From the NCBI GenBank assembly GCA_010093685.1, contig MU006230.1:852013-916012 (forward strand): a stretch of 64,000 bases of DNA, given 5' to 3'. Every line of letters begins with the position of its first letter. Positions within the stretch are counted from its first letter, which is position 1. Below are positions 12,906 through 24,664 of this stretch, in pieces. A model generated the notes under the pieces. The model searched no databases and had not been told where the DNA came from. It saw only the letters and a program-made list of their open reading frames with translations. This DNA is from Ophiobolus disseminans. Lineage: Eukaryota; Ascomycota; Dothideomycetes; Pleosporales; Phaeosphaeriaceae. A program made the translations under genes and the position numbers.

Positions 12906-13788
12906 GGCGGGCGGATTGCGTGGTGGTGGTTCTGCAAGCTGTATGAAGCAGCCCAGGTGCTACCTCTTTGGAGGCCTGGCGTCGTCTTGTTCAGCGGTCA
13001 GCGATGCGCAGGCGACAACGCGGGTAGCTGTTTGCGCGGCGGGAGCTGGCCGTCAAAAGTGGCGAGCTGAATGTGAAGCAATTCACTCTCTGCTCTATTC
13101 CTCTGCGAGAGGGGCGGGTGCAATTCGGACGATATTCGATATGGCGGTCACGCAGCGTCTCGTCGCGTCGACAGCATGGGTATGTATGTACACGTGGGAT
13201 GACGTTGCAGTCGCTGCGTTGTCTGCGCAGAGTCTGTGCCGTCGCGGAAGGCGCATAAAACAGCGGAGCGGTCCGGCAGCGTTCTCACGGTGCAGCAATG
13301 CTTCTCACCGGGCGTGGGGGGAGTGTTGATGCGGGTGTATACGTTCAATCCATCTTCACAGCAACGCGGCGGAGGTCAGGCGGGGCAGGCGCAGTGGGCC
13401 GCGAGCGAACATGCAAGGCACGCCATGCATAAGCACACCAGAGCCTGCAGCTGCCTATCCACCCTTCGTCACATCGCGAATACCAGACCGCGCTCCAGCT
13501 GTGACGCCGCGCTGCTGTCACACTTCATGGCAGGTAGACAGGAAGTCGCCGTGGGTCATCCCCGCTGTGCAGCTCCGTGCCACCAATCCCCTTGGCTATG
13601 CACCGCGGCATGGCGTCGTCTAAGCGCTCGCGATATTGATCCTGCACTAGTCGACCGACCACAGACATGGTTAATACATGCACTTGCCTCACCGCCAAAG
13701 GAACCAATATCTAATGGTGTGTGTTTTATGTGACTCTAGGTTATGTAGTGTAGCAACGTTATCCAAACTCCTCCTCCATTCCGTCTGC
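12906..13788. other. Intergenic, bro1 promoter
   Basis: Between the bro1 5' end and the 3' end of the next minus-strand gene. No accepted gene; short frames only. Confidence 0.6.
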
Positions 13789-16326
13789 TCAGGGGCCGGG
13801 GCTCGAGAAGCTCTCCAGCCGCCTCTTCCTTGTCTTTTCCTCCTTCGGTGAACTGTCAACATCCCCAATCGACCAGTCCTTCTGCTTTCTTCGGTCTTGC
13901 ATGGGCGGACTATCCATCACTCCAACTCTCCACCTACTGTCTTCTACTTGCGGGTTCACTTCCTCACCAACCCGCTCTGCTTGGTCCCTTTGTATGTCCG
14001 GCTCATACGCACCTCCACGCTCCATACTCGGCCTATTCCCACTACCGATCGACTTCTTCTTCTTCTTCTTCGAATGCCAGTAGCACATGCCCCTGCTGTA
14101 TCCGTAGTATTTTGCATGTAGCGGGCAAAGTGGACTAGCTGGGAGATGTTCTGGCACGATCCATTCGAATTTCCTGCGCTCTTCTTTCTCTCGAAGTGCC
14201 GCCGGCGTGAGTTGGCTGTCATCTCCCACCCCTTGCGGTACGCGGAACCATACTTCTGGTGGGTCTGGTGACGGAGTCTTCTGGCCGGGTTTCTGCCATG
14301 AGTATAGAGGGTTGGCGTCCATATACTCACCCGGCGCCGTCACGAGCCCTGGCGTTCCGGAGCTGGCGTTTTTGTCGACCGCGATGATGCGAGCGACGTA
14401 GTTGGGCGTAACTGGTCCTTCAGGTCCTTCCTCCTCCGTTGAGTCGTTGTGGGCTAGATCGGGTGAAAGGAAGCTCATCAGTAGGGCGTCAGAGTCCCAA
14501 TGACCGCCTGGACTTGGCTTGGGTCTTCTACCTGCTATCCCAGCACCAAGATCGAAGGAGAAATCTGCCAGCTTTCCTTTTACTTCGCCGTTCGCGTCCG
14601 GCTTTGCTGGCGTTGGAACTAACTTGAGGCCTGGCGGGACGAAAACTGGTGGAGCAGTCATATTGTCGAAAGTCCCAGGAGCAGGAGCAGGCGCTGAGGT
14701 AACTGCTTGTTTGCCTATCCACCAAGGACGGCTTGGTGATTGATGCTTTCCCTTTTCCTTGTCTCTGTCGGTTTGATCAGGAATGCGACCGGACCGCTTG
14801 AAAGGATTGACGGAAAACCGGCGACTGGTACACTCTACAACTTGCGGCTGTAGCCCTTCATCGCTTGATCTAGTTGTGGATCTTGTCCAGCGCCAACGAC
14901 TTGAGCGTGTGAGTTTTTCCGTTTGACCAAGTTGTTGTAGCTCTACAATGGTGCGAGCTTGTTTCTCTTGTATGACTCTGGTCTCATCTGGCGTCCAGTT
15001 CCCATCTGGTGTTCGAGCCTGCGTAGACTCACTTGTTCCGCTCCGACCACTCCGACTTCTTTTGAAGCGTGGACGCGCTATGTAGCACCGGTCGCGCGCC
15101 TTTATAGGAGGACGTTCTAACTTGGGAGACTGCGAAGATGAGATGGTGTCGGTACCGGGCAGAAAAACAAATCCATTCCCTCCTTCCCCAAACGCGGCTT
15201 GGCCGATGTAGTCCTCCTCCAAGATTGGTGCAGTCCGAGGCTCCGCATACTGCTGCCATGTGGGTGATTCGTTGCGTATCCATGGTGTCTTGGGGCTCCG
15301 GGGGCGCGAAGGTGTGATACTGCTGAGGTTCCCTATTGGTGGGCGACTTCGAGCAGGAAGATCTGGGATCTCGGTAGGCAAAGACAAGTCGAGTTTCACT
15401 TTCCTTCGCTCTCGAAGACTCCCTGTCATTGCTGGCTGTACGGACCGTTGGGTAGAGTCAGAGACACTTGGAAGGTCCGCAGTGAACGTTGGCTTCGCAA
15501 CCTTCTCCGCCGAACGTCTCTGTTTCAATATTGGTGGCAACACGAAGGACAGCTTCCGTTCAAATTTTCCACCTTTGATGGGCTCAACTAAGCCTACAAC
15601 TCTTGATACAGATGGTCTGCGGCCGCCTCGCTGCTCATTGACCACGCCCGGAGGAAGGTGGATGCTCACATCAGAGACATGCCTTGCTAAGCCCCTAGCG
15701 AAACTAGCGATAGAAGATCTTGCTGTATTGTGACGAGAAAGTGTGCTTGACGCAGCCGAGGAGAAGGATGAACTCGTTGTGAGAGGCCGGATATCGAATG
15801 TCTCTACGCGCGCGACACTTGCGTTGTGAGCGGTATCGGCATCATCATTAGACGGATGACGGAGTAACTCTTCCAGCGGCGGTGGTGTCTTTCCGCTGAT
15901 TTGTGCTGGTGGTAGTGGGTTGCAACTGTACTTGGGCGCGACAGCCTCATCCACGGTACTTACGCTCCAGTTGAAGCCTTCCCGTCTACCCTCTTGGCGC
16001 GGTGTCATTCCGTCATCGTCCACTACTCTATGTGCGCCGAGTACATGATCGGCATGTTGTTGAAACGAGGTGTAGTGCCTACTGAGAGTTGCTCTAGGGT
16101 TCGGGTTTAGTTGTTCACTGCCGTGCGCGCCGAGAGCTGTACCTGGGTTCAATACCCCTGGCGTGATGTCGATTCGTCTAGCGTGAGTGTCGATCGAGTT
16201 TGCAGATGAGGGAGGAGTGGGAATCATAAGCTGGTTCGCGGTACGTTTTGACGTTTGAGCATGGATGTAGTTGATGTTAGGTGAGTGTCGTGGTCGGGAT
16301 AAGAATGCTGAAAAGGTGCGATGCAC
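13789..16326 (-). CDS. Large hypothetical protein with C-terminal CPLHxKYxG-CYWH motif
   Basis: A single uninterrupted frame of 845 codons from the ATG at 16326. A second ATG at 16227 (MIPTPPSSANS) may be the true start, because the first 33 residues are less structured and the MIPTPPSS opening is common in fungal regulatory proteins. The protein is mostly disordered, rich in Ser, Pro, Arg and Thr, with many R-x-x-S and S-P sites, suggesting phosphorylation. The only well-ordered part is near the C-terminus: SPLCPLHAKYYGYSRGMCYWH with two Cys and two His, possibly a metal site, followed by KKKKKK. I do not recognise the family. It sits beside smc2 on the same strand, 290 bases downstream of its stop, with no evident functional link. 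Confidence 0.75.
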   Translation of the reverse strand: MHRTFSAFLSRPRHSPNINYIHAQTSKRTANQLMIPTPPSSANSIDTHARRIDITPGVLNPGTALGAHGSEQLNPNPRATLSRHYTSFQQHADHVLGAHRVVDDDGMTPRQEGRREGFNWSVSTVDEAVAPKYSCNPLPPAQISGKTPPPLEELLRHPSNDDADTAHNASVARVETFDIRPLTTSSSFSSAASSTLSRHNTARSSIASFARGLARHVSDVSIHLPPGVVNEQRGGRRPSVSRVVGLVEPIKGGKFERKLSFVLPPILKQRRSAEKVAKPTFTADLPSVSDSTQRSVQPAMTGSLRERRKVKLDLSLPTEIPDLPARSRPPIGNLSSITPSRPRSPKTPWIRNESPTWQQYAEPRTAPILEEDYIGQAAFGEGGNGFVFLPGTDTISSSQSPKLERPPIKARDRCYIARPRFKRSRSGRSGTSESTQARTPDGNWTPDETRVIQEKQARTIVELQQLGQTEKLTRSSRWRWTRSTTRSSDEGLQPQVVECTSRRFSVNPFKRSGRIPDQTDRDKEKGKHQSPSRPWWIGKQAVTSAPAPAPGTFDNMTAPPVFVPPGLKLVPTPAKPDANGEVKGKLADFSFDLGAGIAGRRPKPSPGGHWDSDALLMSFLSPDLAHNDSTEEEGPEGPVTPNYVARIIAVDKNASSGTPGLVTAPGEYMDANPLYSWQKPGQKTPSPDPPEVWFRVPQGVGDDSQLTPAALREKEERRKFEWIVPEHLPASPLCPLHAKYYGYSRGMCYWHSKKKKKKSIGSGNRPSMERGGAYEPDIQRDQAERVGEEVNPQVEDSRWRVGVMDSPPMQDRRKQKDWSIGDVDSSPKEEKTRKRRLESFSSPGP

Positions 16327-16615
16327 TCTCGTAAGGCGTCGTGGGTTGCAAAGATTCCTGGGAGGATGCTGTGGCTAAAGATTCTTTGAGAAGCTAAGAT
16401 CCTCAATCAAAAAGGGAAGTCGCATAGCGAGGATATATTGAGGAAGTGACAACTCGAACCATGCGGAGCCATGTGCCCCTTCCAATGCCGTTGCTCCAAA
16501 CACAAAACGCACCTATTGACGCCTTCTTATGCACCATTGGGAATCTAACCGTACCTGCCCCGAGCCATGTACACCGCGTATCCAATCTATACTTCGTCAG
16601 ACATCATACAGCTCG

Positions 16616-19600
16616 TTACCTATCCGAGCCACTCGTGGCCGCAACAACGCTAGTACCGTCGACGAATCGTGTGCGGAAGATGCGATTCGCGTTCTGGAAC
16701 ATGCCGTCCTTTAGACTGACAACAATGAATTGTGAGCCCTTGAACCTCGTCTTAAATAGACGACCTATGTTCTGCGTGTGCGACAAGTCGAGCGCGGCGT
16801 CGACTTCATCTAGAATGTACATTGGTGCAGGCTTGAACTGCAGCAGTGCCATTATAAGAGATAACGCGATCAAAGATCTGTTCAGACGTTAGCACGCGTA
16901 AGGAGCGACAAATTTCGTTCACATACCTTTGGCCACCGCTCAACTCAGTCAGCGACTGCTTCCACACCTTGCCCAACATGACCTTGACTTCCAGTCCATC
17001 AGATATAGTCTTGCCTTCTGGTGGGTCCAGCTTTGCAAAGCTACCTGGAAGCAGCTCGTTGAAGATGGAACCGAAATCACGATTGACTGTCGTCCATGTC
17101 TTGTGGAGAGCCTCCTTCTTGTACTCATCCAGCTTGACGATGGTCTCTTCAATCTTCGTCTTGTCCTTGACAACTGTTGACATGTTCTTCTTGAGGTTAG
17201 CCTCCTTCTTTTCCACGCTGTCAATCATAGCCATGACCTTGGGGTTGATCTTGTTCTTTTTTTGTTGGAATCGCTCCTCCAGCCCCTTGCGTTTAGTTTT
17301 GCAGTCTGCCATGTTCACACCCTTGAAATCATAGACTGTGCCTGCTCGGCCGAAAAGCTCAGAGTCGCTGGCGATGAACTCGTGCTCCTTTTCAAGCGCT
17401 TTAACGTGACTCGCGGCGCCTTCTTGCTCTTTGTGGAATCGCTCAATCTCGTGGCCAAGCTTTTGCTGCTCCAGACCGCCTTCTGTGATTGAAGTGTTTT
17501 TCGAGCGAATGGCGTCCTCTAGTGCACGAAGCTCTTCATCAAATCCAGTCAGCTTCGCCTGCTCATCGCTTAAGTTGGCTTGAACAAAGTCGTGTGCATT
17601 CTTGACTCGCGCTTGTTCCGCTAGTAGTTCATCGAGCTCCTCTTGTTGGGCCTTCAAGGAAGTGTCGGCCTCTTCTAGCTGCTCCTGTGCGGCGGCAAGA
17701 TCACTGCCACACTGTTCGGCCTCAACCATAGCTTCGCGCATCTCGGATTGCAGAGGCTTGATAGAGGCATTGTTCTTGCCGAGAGCCTTCTTCAGCTTTT
17801 CGAGTGAGGACTGCAGCTCCGCCAGCTTACTGCCTTTGTTGCTGTTGAACTCACTCATGTCTCGTTCGATACGCTTCACGTCTTTGTTTGCTTCATCGTG
17901 TCGTGCTTTGGCGGTCTTGACGTCCTCCTTAAGCTGCGTGATATTCTGCTTCATCTCCTCGATGGCTTGGATAATCTAAGAATAGTTAGAAAGCAAAGGG
18001 GCGAAATTTTTGTGATAGCGTACCGATGACGATGAATTGCCACTAATTTGCTCCTCGGTCAATTTGATCTCGTGCATTTTAAGATCAAGCTCCTGCTTTG
18101 TCTGCCGTGCCGCATCCAGCTTTTTCTTCTCCTTAGCCATGGTGGCTTGTAGTGTACTTAGCTGCGTTTCTTGTGCTTTCAACTCTGTGGTAAGCTCGTT
18201 GAGTTTCTGTAGAGTTATGAGTACTCCACTAGATTGAGGAGCGCTACCACCGGAAAGGACACCAGCGGGATCGTAGGTGTCACCCTGTAGAGTGACACTC
18301 TTCATTCGCACGGCGGGATCGAAGGTTACGCGTTTAGCGGTCTCCGCGTCTTCGCAAACTAGTGTTGATCCGAAGACATACTCCATAGCTGCTGTGACCT
18401 CCTCATCGTATCCGACCAACGACAAGGCCAAGTCCACCTTCCCTGGCGCGATTTTCTGCGCAGCACCGACCTTGGCGGCGGATGCACGGAAGGCGGCGAT
18501 CTTGTTGAGAGGAATGATTGTGACGCGCTTCTTAAGCCTGCCATTCTCGAGCAGTTGCTTGCCAGTGACAGCTGAGTCAACCACTACGTTGTATAGTCTT
18601 CCTCCCGCACATATTTCTAGCGCTGTGCCTGCTCGTGTATGGGCTTTGTCCAATGTGAACAGCTGAGCCACGAGTCCCTTGACACGCGTTCGGTCGAAGT
18701 TTGGTGTTGGATCACTGTAGCTGAAGTCGATATTCGCGACTCTCCTCCTTAGCTCGTCTGCTTGCTGCTTCAGCTCACGGATCCGTGCCTGTAGGTGGGA
18801 TTCCTGCTGGTACATGTCCGACTCCTTGCCTTCGTCGAAGCCTAGCTTGGTCAATTCAGAGTCAAGCTTTATCGCATGGGCTCGCAGCGCCTCGAGGTCC
18901 TTGATCAATCCAGAGTTCTGCTCTTTCGCCTTTTTCGCTTTAGGCTCGTCTTCCTTGACCTGCTTTTCGAGATGGGAGATCTTGAGTTTGGCTTGCTCCT
19001 GCTCAGTGGCAGCGGCGCTCGCGCGGTTCCTTGCATCTTGTAGCTGACCCTGGTAACCGCTCTCCTGACCTTCCTTGGATGCAACACCAGTCTGTAGGGT
19101 TTGTAACAGCTCTTCCTTCTTCTCGACTTCCTCGGTTTGTTTCGCCAGTTCGCTATGGGCGGTTTGGTACTTTTCCTGCAGCTTCTCATGGGCCTTCTTC
19201 TTCTCCTGCAGCTGCTTCTCGAGGTCCTTGACGCTCTTCTCGATGCCTGTCCGCCGCTCAGTCTCCTCAGTCATGCTGGAGTTTTTCAAATCCAGCACGG
19301 TTGTCAGGCGGACCACTTCATGAGAATGTGTCTTGACCTCCTCCTCGAGTGCCTGGAATTTGCCGCCCTTGCGCAGTTCCTTTTCACGTGTTGCCTTGAC
19401 CGTCTTGATGTCTTCTTGAAGGAATTCGATCTCCTTCTTCATGCGCACTGCCGCCTCTTCCAAATCCCTAGCCCTCTGCTTCTTCGCTTCAAGGTCATCC
19501 GCCGACTGTTGAAGCCGTTCGTTGTACCGAATGTAGTCGTATGCGATGACAAGCTTCGTGAGCCGCTCGAGTTCGCTCTGGGTCTGCTGAAACTCTAAGA

Positions 19601-20391
19601 AGGCGCGCTTTTCCTGTCGCAGCTTCTCCAGCTTGGGGTCGATCTCGTCCCTCAGAAGCTCAGCCAGCTCCTGCACCTTGGTCTCCTTCTTCGCCATTGT
19701 CTTGTAAGCCTTATCTCGCCTGTCCTCGAACATGCGGGTACCTGCAGCCTCTTCCAGCATAGCCAGAATCTCCTTCGCCTTCATGTTCAGCACTTGCATA
19801 ACTTTACCTTGTGCAATCATGAAGTTTGGGTTGTTGATATTGAGCTGCACAGACTGAAACAAGTTTTGTATGCTCTGTTGTTGTGCGCGGTGCCCATTGA
19901 TGAGGTATTTGCTGGCTCCTCCCAGCACAATCTGCCGTGTTACGGATATTTGCGCATGTTCCTCAAAGCCGACGGGGCTTTTCGTCTTGTCGCGGTTGTC
20001 GAATACGATGGTAACGCTCGCTTTCGTCACGCCAGCCTGACCGCGTTTGTAAATGAGGTCCTAACTCGTTTGTCAGTATCTGTTTGGTGGACGGGCTGCC
20101 TTCACTTGCCTGGAGATTCTGCGCTCGCACCACGCTCAGGTTGTTGATGCCGAGAACAAAACATATTGCGTCGAGGATGTTGGACTTTCCAGATCCGTTG
20201 AGTCCAGTGATTGAGTTGAAGCTCTCGTCCCTGTCTACGTGAGCGGTCGCCGTCGTGGCGGGGAAGGTAAACAAACCATCCAGAAATAACTGTGCGCACA
20301 GCATACGACTTGTAGCCCTAGAAAGCTATTAGAGCATGTCGCACTACCTGGGAGACACACATACGTCTATGACGAGTTCTATAATCCTCAT
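16616..20391 (-). CDS. smc2: Condensin subunit Smc2
   Basis: Six exons (20391-20365, 20317-20277, 20230-20110, 20060-18024, 17975-16927, 16877-16616) sum exactly to 1178 codons plus stop, the normal Smc2 length. The N-terminus [23 protein letters not shown] leads to Walker A GLNGSGKS (about residues 32-39) and the Smc2-typical [17 protein letters not shown]. Two long coiled coils flank the hinge (about 510-670). The ABC signature LSGGQR is split by the last intron, and Walker [13 protein letters not shown] follows. The introns are 46-49 bases. The third (20109-20061) has a GC donor (CAG|GCAAGT), needed to keep the frame and the conserved NLQDLIY junction. Smc2 pairs with Smc4 to form the ATP-driven condensin ring that compacts mitotic chromosomes. 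Confidence 0.97.
20061..20109 (-). other. GC-AG intron in smc2
   Basis: The intron begins GCAAGT and ends GAGTTAG. Splicing AATCTCCAG to GACCTCATT restores the conserved Smc2 sequence NLQDLIYKRG. No GT donor nearby gives that frame. Confidence 0.9.
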
Positions 20392-23152
20392 GGTGGGCGC
20401 ATGTGCTGTTGTTGTGTGTTGCGCTGCTGTTTGTTTGGACTCGCAAGGGTTCAGGCGGCGCTTCACGCTAGTGGGGCGATTCACGTGTTTTCGCGACATC
20501 CGCGTTCTTACCTCTTCATACTTTGCTATATTGTTCACGTACTTGCGTGTTCGATCAATATGTTGTTCATATAGCCGAACTCCTATGTCCAACTGTTAAG
20601 CTATTGCTGTCGCGAACATGTGAGAAAACAGTCTCCGCAAGGCAAGCCTTCTACCTCGTATATCAAGATTCACAGTCACATTGCAAGCTACCCAGATATT
20701 GGGACAAAGAGACACTATTCCTAATTACAGCAAATATTGATTTTTACATATCAGTGGTACCAGTATCAGAGAAGGTCACACTAAGGTGCGGTAGCATATA
20801 GCAGGTGCAAGAAGTACGCAGAGGTCGGAGGACTTGCCCTAACTTTGATGCTCTGGAAACATTTGGAGCGAACCACACCGGTACGGTTGCAACAATTCAT
20901 CAGAGCTGGTCAGAGCTTGTGATGTTATGACTCCTTCCGCCAAGCCATAAACCATCGCAACTGCACACAGAGCATCCACGAGCTCCCTCCAACGCCGGCA
21001 GCTCAGCCCTCTGTAGATAGCTTCGCAGGTTCTAGCCAGGATGATCGCTGGGCTTGCATCGCCAAAGTTTCAATTACTTGCATCTACCCATGTCTGGTGT
21101 GGCAGGCGGTGCGGGGTGACGTCAACGGACGCCCTCAATGCAGGGACAGATGAACTACGGATGTACGAATCTTTCTGTTGAGACCACTCTGCAGCGGGCT
21201 GTGCCACATCCTAGGCGTTGATGGGGTCAGTATGCATGGAGAGCATGGAAGGCAGCGACTTTGAGGTTTACGGGTAGAAAGATCAGGACGTAGCAATCCA
21301 AAGGCGTACCTAGATGCCTAGGTACGTACAAGCTGCACCCGAAAGCTTCAAGACGAGGATCATCGAAGCGTGACAACAACTGCTGAGAGGCGTAAGCGGA
21401 TCAGGAGCACACGGCAACAGCCAGGCTGGACTAAGTTCTGGTAGGCGGTCGTTCATAGTCGGCATATACTTTCGCATAGACTAAATACCTAGCATCTACA
21501 CACGCAGAAGCCGTCAGGTTTGAAAGGCACCAGTCAAGTTCGTTGGAGTGTGAATTGATGGAAGAACGACACTTCCGATCACCCGAACGTTACGCGACAA
21601 CATCCGTGAGGGCTCCGTGGACATCAATATCACACCAAGTTGTCGACGCTGGGTAAAATGGTGAATTAAGTTATGGCTCTGTGACATTTGTTAATCAATC
21701 GTCACATTGGTCTGGACCGGCTGCTCGCCAATTAGAGACCCCACCGAGGTGTCGTCTTGCACGGAACACGTGGTGATGCGTCTTCCAGCGCGGGATACAC
21801 TTGCGATTGGCGTGCGATGCAAGATCGTAGTGGTTGTAACACCTGCTCCCGGCTCCGCGATGCATGTTGACGCTCGTCCATGCTGTGAGGCGTTCATAGG
21901 AGGGTGTGCCGCTGCATGTTGCCGCTGGACGAGATTCGAGCAAGACTGCATTAGCTGGTATTGGCACAGTCATCTGGGTCGAACGTCTCGTCAAACATTG
22001 TCGCGATTGTTGATGCAGACATGTCGATTACGTTCGGAGACGATAGTGCAGGAGGAAGGGCAACAGAGCACAGAAGGGGCACATGAACAGCCGACGAGTT
22101 AGCCGCGGAGCTGGAAGAGCGTCCCGGATCTCTCGGTAGCAACCACTATGCTTCTAGGTTGCGTTCTAATCTCATTTGCCCCAACTCTCATTTCGCGCGC
22201 CGTCTACGTGGTACGCCAGAATCGTGTCCTTCTTTTCTTCTTCAGGTTCCACCCAGGCCCTGCATACACCCCGCATCGCAGGGTATGAGCTCTTAGCGGA
22301 CGTCTCTCCGGCACACAAGTCAACGCATGTATGTGTTCATCCCGCAGCTCTTACTTAACACCCGATTGCCGCCAATCACAGCTACTACTTTCTGGCTCAT
22401 CTTCTCCTTTTGCGTCTCGCTCGGAATGCCAGCTCTAAGAGGTTGTCGCGCCTTGTTTGCCTGTGATTGAACGGCCCGACTTGCCTTAAGAATCTAGCCC
22501 GTTTCTGCACTGCACGAGACCCGCCCTCGGGCCTCACCTCGCCAGATGCCCATCAGCGTTCCACGTACCCCCTCGTGACCGGACAGCACACTACTCTCCA
22601 CTACTCACCGCGTTTCAGACCTCGTCTGATGGCGTGGCGGCGGTAATTGCAGCTGCTTAGCCTCAATACGCTACTGTAAGGACCCTTTTACGTTAACACA
22701 CGCGTTCCCGAGCTTCGGAATGGCGCGTTGGAATACAGTTCCGACCAACGTTAAGAAATCCTATTAGCGTCAAGTGACCTTACAAACAGACGCTTCAGCT
22801 CAAACTTCCCATCCACCGCCGACAAGTCCTCCATCCAACATCACTACAGGCCAAACGTTTCCTGAATTTGCTGCGAACAACCATTCCTCGACATCCCCAA
22901 CATCTAGTTCATATACACTAGTGACCAGTCACACGCCACTACTCATCATCAACGACAAAGTTCCTCTTCTTTGCCTCTAATTCACAGTCGAGCTTAGATT
23001 TGAACGTAAGCGATTCCCCAATGCATGCGCACGAACCCCATATCTAAACAATCATAGTACTCCAAAGCCTCGTTTGCCCTCAGTTTCTTGTTTACTCTTG
23101 TGTTTGAAAAGTAAATCGGTCAACTCCGGCAAGACAATCTTCACGCGTTTCA
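20392..23152. other. 2.76 kb intergenic region between smc2 and the cyclin gene
   Basis: Divergent promoters. Short frames at 21691-22142 (both strands) look weakly coding but have no ATG or consistent splice model. 22480-22760 and 22980-23130 probably hold the cyclin promoter and leader. No RNA gene or repeat was recognised. Confidence 0.55.
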
Positions 23153-24145
23153 ATGATCCAGGTGTGCTACCCAAACCCACCTCTCAAGACCGTCCATCCA
23201 CGACGGCTCGTGCTTGCACCAGTCAAACGAAAAATGGATCCTCCCGTGGAACGTAAAATACTCCCGCCTTCTGCGCCAAACCCAGCAGAAGATGCGGGCG
23301 TGCTTCCTGAACTCTCGACTCTCAGCATCCAAGACGCTCCTTCACCACCAGCCAATGACGAGGATATGGACGTCCTTACCATGTCAAGAGAAACTGCCAT
23401 GAAAATCATCGTGCGGTCGGTGACTGCTCTCGCAAATTCAGCTGGCGACGTACCGGCAACGCCGCCGCTCTCGCGCCCTGGAACTCCAAGTGCGAAAGAC
23501 AACTTCGCCGCACTCAAAGGACATCGGCGGACGTCGTCGAGGCCGGCCACGCCAATCCCAGCCGAGAGACAGCTGCACCAGCCCACAGAATTGGACCCAC
23601 CGGAAGCAAGTCATGACGAGCCGACCATTACCCACGACATCGGCGCTGGAGCACTCCCAGAACCTCTCCAGCGACTTAACATGGCGCGGAAGTTTTTCTC
23701 AAAGACTGTTCCTAAGGTGGGCGTCGAAGAGTACATCAATCGCATTCAAAAGTTCTGTCCGCTCTCAACCGCCGTCTGGCTAGCGGCTGGATCGTACATT
23801 CTCCGCTTGTGCGTCATCGACAGAAGTGTACCGCTTACATACCGAACGATGCATCGACTGGTTCTGGCGTGTGCGTTGGTAGCCATGAAGGCGCTGGAGG
23901 ACCACCGGTGGCCGCAAAAGCGCTTCGCGGCAGTTGGCGGCGTAGACGACGCGTCATTGAGTAGGCTGGAGCTCTGTGTGGAGTTTCTGCTTTCATTCGA
24001 CGTCCAAATATTCACCCCAGAGAAGCTAAAAGACCTGACATTGCAGTTGCAAAGGGCGGGACAGGCGGCTACCATGACGACTAAGCTACCGTCATCCTTC
24101 AACTTGAAGTTGGCGAACCCAAAGATGCGGCACGTGCAGGTGTAA
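23153..24145 (+). CDS. Pho80/Pcl-type cyclin
   Basis: An intronless frame of 330 residues. The first ATG is at 23153; an in-frame ATG at 23234 (MDPPVERK) is an equally good start and would give 303 residues. The N-terminal half is disordered, with S/T-P sites (ATPPLSRPGTPS, RPATPIP). The C-terminal half (about 190-300) is a cyclin box of the Pho80 class: VEEYINRIQKFCPLSTAVWLAAGSYILRL, then LTYRTMHRLVLACALVAMKALED, then VGGVDDASLSRLELCVEFLLSFDV. In this family the cyclin partners Pho85-type kinases in phosphate, glycogen or cell-cycle control. Which of these applies cannot be told from sequence. Confidence 0.85.
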   Translation: MIQVCYPNPPLKTVHPRRLVLAPVKRKMDPPVERKILPPSAPNPAEDAGVLPELSTLSIQDAPSPPANDEDMDVLTMSRETAMKIIVRSVTALANSAGDVPATPPLSRPGTPSAKDNFAALKGHRRTSSRPATPIPAERQLHQPTELDPPEASHDEPTITHDIGAGALPEPLQRLNMARKFFSKTVPKVGVEEYINRIQKFCPLSTAVWLAAGSYILRLCVIDRSVPLTYRTMHRLVLACALVAMKALEDHRWPQKRFAAVGGVDDASLSRLELCVEFLLSFDVQIFTPEKLKDLTLQLQRAGQAATMTTKLPSSFNLKLANPKMRHVQV

Positions 24146-24664
24146 AGACTCTGTTTCATCTTCTTTCTCGATTTTTTCTTCTTCGGTGGCACTGGGATAT
24201 CCACTGAGCATACAGGGGCGTTCGGTAGCGGGTTGAGATACTTTCGGGTCTAACTTTGCATTGGAACACGGCATTCATCTCAAGAAAAGATGAAGCCAGG
24301 AGCTGGGTAACGCCCGAAAAGTACCACGGTCACATACATAATGACATGATTCTTCTCAAATCTCCTGTAGCGACCACGTTTACACATGGCATAAGTGCAA
24401 GTGCCGTGTACCTGACTGCCAACCGATCATTCTCTTTATCTGAGCAGTCGCAATGTAGGGCATATCGCTGCCCGATCGGGCCTAGTGCGGCGATCCAAGT
24501 TCAAACATCAACCCTCAACGGCCAACAACGCTCATACGCGCCGTCCTCTGCCCACTACGCAAACGCAACACTCACGTCGACGCTAATTCACCAAACCCAC
24601 AGGTGCGCATCGCCGTGCCCACCGAATCAATCTCGATTGTCGCTCGCTACACCCGCCGCTCGCA
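24146..24664. other. Intergenic, promoter of the Kre9/Knh1 gene
   Basis: 519 bases between two plus-strand genes. Nothing beyond presumed terminator and promoter sequence is seen. Confidence 0.55.

Noticed and set aside
21691..22142. Overlapping 63-131 codon frames on both strands
   Set aside because: No ATG start and no consistent splice model; could be a fragment but cannot be supported.
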